From Bradyrhizobium genosp. L (lineage in GTDB: Bacteria > Pseudomonadota > Alphaproteobacteria > Rhizobiales > Xanthobacteraceae): DNA of 64,000 bases. A program made the translations under genes and the position numbers. The notes below the pieces were generated by a model that saw nothing but the letters and a program-made list of their open reading frames with translations, was not told the DNA's origin and did not search any database. The stretch is from NCBI RefSeq assembly GCF_015624485.1, contig NZ_CP061378.1, positions 620,001 to 684,000 on the forward strand. The letters are read 5' to 3'. Below are positions 60,203 through 64,000 of the stretch, piece by piece. Positions within the stretch are counted from its first letter, which is position 1; each line of letters opens with the position of its first letter.

Positions 60203-61444
60203 CTACGACCTGTAGTCGCCGTTGATCGCGACGTATTCCTTGGTGAGGTCGCAGGTCAGCACGCGGTCGCGGGCCTTGCCGAGGCCGAGCGCGACCTTGA
60301 TCTGGATTTTGGGCGCCTTCATCGCCTCCGAGACCTCCTTCTCGTCGTAGGACGGATCGCGCGCGCCGCTTTTCGCGACACGGATGCCGTTGAACGAGAT
60401 CGAGAGCTTGTCGCGGTTGGCAGGTTCGCCGGCCTTGCCGACCGCCATCACGACGCGGCCCCAATTGGCGTCCTCGCCGGCGATCGCGGTCTTCACCAGC
60501 GGCGAATTGGCGATCGACATTGCGATTCGGCGCGCCGACGGTTTTGTGGTGGCACCCTCGACCACGACCTCGACCAGCTTGCGGGCGCCTTCGCCGTCGC
60601 GCGCCACCTGCTCGGAGAGGTCGGCGAGGATCGCCTGGAACGCCTTCGCAAAGGCCTTCAGGCGCGGATCGCTGGCGCGCGAGATCTTCGGCGCGCCATG
60701 CGCCGCGGCGGCGCCGGTCGCGAACGCCAGCAGCGTATCCGAGGTCGAGGTGTCGCCGTCGATGGTCAGCGCGTTGAAGGTGTCCTCGACGCCGGCCTTG
60801 AGCAACGCCTGCAGCACGCCCGCCGACAGCGGCGCGTCAGTGAAGATGAAGGACAGCATGGTCGCCATGTCGGGCATGATCATGCCGGCGCCCTTGGCCA
60901 TGCCGTTGATCGTCACTTTGGCCTTGCCGAGCTTCACGGTCGCGGTTGCGACCTTCGGGAAGGTGTCGGTGGTCATGATCGCCTTCGCCGCGTCCATCCA
61001 GTGGTCGGGCGTCGCTGCATCAGTGAGCTGCGCCAGCACGCCGTCGAACTTGGTGGCGTCGAGCGGCTCGCCGATCACGCCGGTCGAGGCGAGGAACACT
61101 TCTGATGTCGTGCAGCCGGCCGCCTTGGATGCGATCTGCGCGGTCAGCGCGGTCGAGGCCTTGCCGGTCTTGCCGGTGAAGGCGTTGGCGTTGCCGGAAT
61201 TGACCACCAGCGCGCGAGCTTGACCGCCCTTCAGCTTGGCGCGGCACCACTCGACCGGCGCCGACGGGCATTTCGACTTGGTGAACACGCCGGCCACCGT
61301 GGTGCCCTTGTCCATGAGCGCCAGCAGCACGTCGGTGCGCCCCTTGTAGCGGATGCCGGCGGCGGCGGTCGCAAGCCGCACGCCAGCGATCACGGGCATC
61401 TCGGGGACATCAGGCGGGGCGAGGGGGGAGACGGCGGTGGACAT
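60203..61444 (-). CDS. argJ: Bifunctional ornithine acetyltransferase/N-acetylglutamate synthase
   Basis: 413 residues. It carries [17 protein letters not shown] and the autocleavage region [17 protein letters not shown], where ArgJ precursors are cut before the Thr of ATML, plus [14 protein letters not shown]. It recycles the acetyl group from N-acetylornithine to glutamate in arginine synthesis. The ATG at 61444 lacks a strong ribosome-binding site, so the start is a best guess. A repeat precedes it and the parvulin gene lies further upstream in the same direction. Confidence 0.95.
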   Translation of the reverse strand: MSTAVSPLAPPDVPEMPVIAGVRLATAAAGIRYKGRTDVLLALMDKGTTVAGVFTKSKCPSAPVEWCRAKLKGGQARALVVNSGNANAFTGKTGKASTALTAQIASKAAGCTTSEVFLASTGVIGEPLDATKFDGVLAQLTDAATPDHWMDAAKAIMTTDTFPKVATATVKLGKAKVTINGMAKGAGMIMPDMATMLSFIFTDAPLSAGVLQALLKAGVEDTFNALTIDGDTSTSDTLLAFATGAAAAHGAPKISRASDPRLKAFAKAFQAILADLSEQVARDGEGARKLVEVVVEGATTKPSARRIAMSIANSPLVKTAIAGEDANWGRVVMAVGKAGEPANRDKLSISFNGIRVAKSGARDPSYDEKEVSEAMKAPKIQIKVALGLGKARDRVLTCDLTKEYVAINGDYRS

Positions 61445-61568
61445 CGGGAGGCATCCGGCTTCGGGGAGGGAAGCGCTGCTTATCATCAAGCCGGTCGGAG
61501 CGGGAGAGGGTGACCCGCAGGAATGCGTCGTCATGAATCGTTCAAGAAGCCTGGTCCGCGCCCGCCTC

Positions 61569-61690
61569 TCACCTCCCCTCGAAAAGGGGAGGTCGCTTTG
61601 CTCGTTAGAGCAAAGCGGGTGGGGATCTGGTCTCTCAGTATCGCTCGCGGCTGACCCCCATCCCGACCTTCCCCTTTCAGGGGGAAGGAG
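61569..61690. repeat. Family D palindromic repeat
   Basis: CTCACCTCCCCTCGAAAAGG at left and CCTTCCCCTTTCAGGGGGA at right. Inner GGTCGC and GCGACC-type pairs are weaker than in the copy at 15.4 kb. Confidence 0.78.
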
Positions 61691-61850
61691 AAACGCGTAG
61701 CCCGGAGAAGCCAACGGGTCGCGCAACGCGCGCCCGACGACAGGCTCCTCGCAATCCGGGAGCCATGTAACCGCGGAAGGGCCTGTCCCGGATTTCACTG
61801 CGCTTCATCCGGGCGACACATACGGCAGGATTTCGCACCCGAAAATGCAA

Positions 61851-61873
61851 ATGGCCGGGACATGCCCGGCCAT
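61851..61873 (-). terminator. Rho-independent terminator of the parvulin gene
   Basis: ATGGCCGGG-ACATG-CCCGGCCAT is a 9-bp perfect stem, 26 bp after the parvulin stop. On the minus strand it is followed by TTGCATTTTC, a T-rich tail. It ends the ppi transcript before argJ. Confidence 0.65.
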
Positions 61874-61898
61874 CGCAACTGCGTCTGCTTCGCGGCGC

Positions 61899-62837
61899 TT
61901 ACTTCTTCGCCGGCGCCATCTTGTTGTCGGCGGGCTTCGGCGCATCCTTGGCGGCGTCGGCCGGCGGGGCGGCGGGAGCGGCCGCGTCGGCCGGCTTGTC
62001 CATGCGCTCGACCTTGGCGGCCTCGCGCAGCTTGGCGACATAGTCGGCCTGGGCCTTGCGGGTCACGTAGGTCTCGATCTGGGCCTTCACCTGCTCGAAG
62101 TCGGGCGCCTTGCGGTTGCGCTTTTCCTCGACCTTGATGATGTGCCAGCCGAACTGCGACTTCACCGGGTCCGAGATCTTGCCCGGCTCGAGCGCGAAGG
62201 CGACCGCGGAGAATTCCGGCACCATCTGCTCCTTGGTGAAGAAGCCGAGGTCGCCGCCGTCGGAAGCGCCGGGGTCCTTGGACTTCTTCTTGGCGAGCTC
62301 GGCGAAATCGGCACCCTTGTCGAGCTCGGCCTTGATCGCCTTGGCCTCATCCTCGGTCTCGACCAGGATGTGGCGGGCGCGCACCTCCTGCTCGCCGGTG
62401 ATCTGCTTGGCGGCCTCGTCATAGACCTTCTTCATGGCATCGTCGGTGGTGGCGGCCTTGCCCTCGGAGGCGAGCAGGCTGTCCATCAGGAGGCGATTGC
62501 GGGCGAAGGCCATGCGCCGCTTGAAGTCGTCGTTGTTCTCGATCTTCTTGTCCTCGGCGGCCTTGGACACGATCTTCATGTCGATCAGGAACGACAGCAC
62601 GTTGTCCTTCTTGGTCGACGGGTCCATCTGCTGCAGGCTCGGCCCCAGTTCCTCTTCGGCCATCGCGACGTCGCTGGCATGGATCTCGGAACCGTTGACC
62701 TTCGCCAGGACCGGGTCGGATTCGGCGGCGCGGACCGGCAGGCCGGCGGCCAGCACTGCGACAAGACAGCCGGTTGCGGCCAGGGCGGCGAGCCCGAGGC
62801 GGAGGCCGGTTTTTGTTTCCGGAGGCGAGGTGGTCAT
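61899..62837 (-). CDS. Periplasmic parvulin-type peptidylprolyl isomerase (SurA/PrsA-like)
   Basis: 312 residues. A signal peptide (LGLAALAATGCLVAVLAAGL, cleavage near VRAAES) leads into an N-terminal helical chaperone-like part (KVNGSEIHASDVAMAEEEL). The parvulin domain follows: RARHILVETEDEAKAIKAEL, FAELAKKKSKDPGASDGGDL, GFFTKEQMVPEFSAVAFAL and QFGWHIIKVEEKR. The tail is Ala/Lys/Pro-rich. It assists outer-membrane or periplasmic protein folding, matching its place next to secA. It is divergent from secA. Confidence 0.9.
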   Translation of the reverse strand: MTTSPPETKTGLRLGLAALAATGCLVAVLAAGLPVRAAESDPVLAKVNGSEIHASDVAMAEEELGPSLQQMDPSTKKDNVLSFLIDMKIVSKAAEDKKIENNDDFKRRMAFARNRLLMDSLLASEGKAATTDDAMKKVYDEAAKQITGEQEVRARHILVETEDEAKAIKAELDKGADFAELAKKKSKDPGASDGGDLGFFTKEQMVPEFSAVAFALEPGKISDPVKSQFGWHIIKVEEKRNRKAPDFEQVKAQIETYVTRKAQADYVAKLREAAKVERMDKPADAAAPAAPPADAAKDAPKPADNKMAPAKK

Positions 62838-63190
62838 GCAAAATCCTTAGGTCCAAAGGAGGGGCTTGAGCGGGGCGGACACTCGCCCAATCGCACCGCG
62901 ATGGCAACGCGAAAGTCTTGTCAAAATGATGAATTCCTTGACATCCTGCCAACGTTGACAACCCCCCGACCGGGCCATATCTCTGCGCAATCGTGTCGAC
63001 GGCAAGAGCGCTTATTTTGCTGCGTTTTTGGCCGTTGAACCCAGGATGGCCTGTTTCCCACTCAATTGGCGGAGAGCCCCCGGGTCGGGCTGTCGTCGCC
63101 GCGCGTCACGGTGAGTTGATTGGCGACCCGGTGGACTATCTCAGGCTGTAACCGAACAACGAACTCGAGACCGAAGAACAGGAATTTCGC
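62838..63190. promoter_or_regulatory. Divergent promoter region between ppi and secA
   Basis: For secA, TTGACA (62955-62960) and TATCTC (62978-62983) are 17 bp apart, a good sigma-70-type pair on the plus strand. On the minus strand TTGACA at 62924-62919 could be the -35 for the ppi gene, with a poor -10. The rest of the 353-bp gap shows no repeat and no open reading frame. Confidence 0.5.
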
Positions 63191-64000
63191 ATGATCGGCG
63201 CGCTCGCCCGCAAGTTTTTCGGCTCCTCCAACGACCGTCGGGTCAAGGGCTATCAGTCCCGCGTCAACGCCATCAATGCACTGGAGCCCGAGCTCATCGC
63301 GCTCACCGATGAGCAGCTCAAGGCCCGCACCGACGAATTCAAGCAGCAGCTCGCCGACGGCAAAACGCTGGACGACATCCTGGTTCCGGCCTTCGCCACC
63401 GTGCGCGAGGCGGCCAAGCGGACACTCGGCCAGCGCCATTTCGACGTCCAGCTGATCGGCGGCATGGTGCTGCACGAGGGCGACATCGCCGAGATGAAAA
63501 CCGGCGAAGGCAAGACGCTGGTCGCCACCCTCGCGGTCTATCTCAACGCGCTCGCCGGCAAGGGCGTCCATGTCGTCACCGTCAACGACTACCTCGCCAG
63601 CCGCGACTCCGGCTGGATGGGCCAGATCTATGCGTTCCTCGGGCTTTCCACCGGCGTGATCGTGCATGGCCTCGACGATTCCGAGCGCAAGGCGGCCTAT
63701 GCCTGCGACATTACCTACGGCACCAACAACGAATACGGCTTCGACTATCTGCGCGACAACATGAAGTACCGCCTGGAGGATATGGTCCAGCGCGGGCACT
63801 ATTACGCGATCGTCGACGAGGTGGACTCGATCCTGATCGACGAAGCGCGCACGCCGCTGATCATCTCCGGCCCGCTCGACGACCGTTCGGATTTCTACAA
63901 CACCATCGACACTTTCATGCCGAAGCTGACCAAGGTCGACGACTACGAGGTCGACGAGAAGCAGCGCACGGTGACCCTGACCGAAGCCGGCATGGAGAAG
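63191..64000 (+). CDS. secA: Preprotein translocase ATPase SecA, N-terminal part
   Basis: The first 270 residues, cut by the window end. It begins [20 protein letters not shown] with AGGAA upstream. DEAD-like motor motifs are present: [20 protein letters not shown] with [10 protein letters not shown] (Walker A), [29 protein letters not shown] and [20 protein letters not shown] (Walker B and following). SecA drives post-translational export through SecYEG. The usual C-terminal zinc motif is outside the window. It is divergent from the parvulin gene. Confidence 0.96.
   Translation, partial: MIGALARKFFGSSNDRRVKGYQSRVNAINALEPELIALTDEQLKARTDEFKQQLADGKTLDDILVPAFATVREAAKRTLGQRHFDVQLIGGMVLHEGDIAEMKTGEGKTLVATLAVYLNALAGKGVHVVTVNDYLASRDSGWMGQIYAFLGLSTGVIVHGLDDSERKAAYACDITYGTNNEYGFDYLRDNMKYRLEDMVQRGHYYAIVDEVDSILIDEARTPLIISGPLDDRSDFYNTIDTFMPKLTKVDDYEVDEKQRTVTLTEAGMEK

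Larger units (their letters stand above)
61445..61898. other. Gene-free region between argJ and ppi genes with repeats
   Basis: This 454-bp gap contains a Family D palindrome (61569-61690), a GC-rich stretch with CCGGG-type fragments similar to pieces at 11.1 kb (CGCTTCATCCGGG), and the hairpin terminator at 61851-61873. No gene is seen. Confidence 0.65.

Noticed and set aside
63062..63799. A minus-strand open frame opposite the start of secA
   Set aside because: The plus strand holds a clear SecA N-terminus with Walker A and B motifs; the minus frame is its shadow.

Overview
The window is a high-GC alphaproteobacterial chromosome segment. Gene content and order (lysC-ptsP-prfA, ispA, a phaR/phaA/phaB polyhydroxybutyrate cluster, mutT-argJ-ppi-secA), DUF4167, DUF1178, a Zur-type Fur protein and dense intergenic palindromic repeats point to Bradyrhizobium or a close relative in the Nitrobacteraceae. 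It is mostly housekeeping backbone with a few accessory inserts. No tRNA, rRNA, prophage or CRISPR array was recognised.

Layout. 0-16.5 kb: end of an aroE-like gene, a Gfo/Idh/MocA oxidoreductase, an orphan substrate-binding protein, a marR-emrA-emrB efflux operon divergent from zur, a DMT exporter, a sulfurtransferase, ispG, TauD-like and Rieske oxygenases, a CPA1 antiporter and two small proteins. 16.6-24.4 kb: a caspase-like periplasmic protein, ispA, mtgA, rpmF, and a GGDEF-EAL protein with a degenerate cyclase motif. 24.5-27.6 kb: the PHB module. 27.8-33.9 kb: a second DMT exporter, gloB with a cupin partner, methyltransferases, DUF4167, prmC and HIT genes, plus a candidate structured RNA. 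34.0-35.4 kb: an insertion sequence. 35.5-40.4 kb: a four-gene branched-chain-type ABC importer with a permease-ATPase fusion. 40.7-54.2 kb: prfA, ptsP, lysC, ubiG, a GIY-YIG nuclease inside an inverted repeat, grxC/nitrilase/DUF1178, comF and mutT. 54.4-59.8 kb: a TadG/vWA protein and two FG-GAP propeller proteins that look like an accessory insert. 60.2-64 kb: argJ, a parvulin and the start of secA.

Two signals stand out. First, a REP-like inverted-repeat family (Family A: ends begin GTCGTCCC, then a short hairpin and GGGACCCATAACC) occurs seven times. One copy (48333-48739) has perfect 33-bp ends and encloses a small GIY-YIG nuclease gene, while the others are gene-less, as an autonomous element and its non-autonomous derivatives would be. 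About 20 palindromic elements of several families occupy gaps next to gene 3' ends and none lies in any of the 13 divergent promoter gaps. Second, the two FG-GAP proteins are built from six-repeat blocks (one block in one protein, two in the other) with a recurring internal order, suggesting whole-propeller duplication.

Functional links: phaA and phaB make (R)-3-hydroxybutyryl-CoA and PhaR controls storage; ptsP is the first enzyme of the nitrogen phosphotransferase system; ispG and ispA supply isoprenoid precursors and prenyl chains; prmC methylates the release factor made by prfA, although the two genes are now 8.4 kb apart with the IS and the ABC importer between them. All product assignments come from reading motifs and context; no database search was run.
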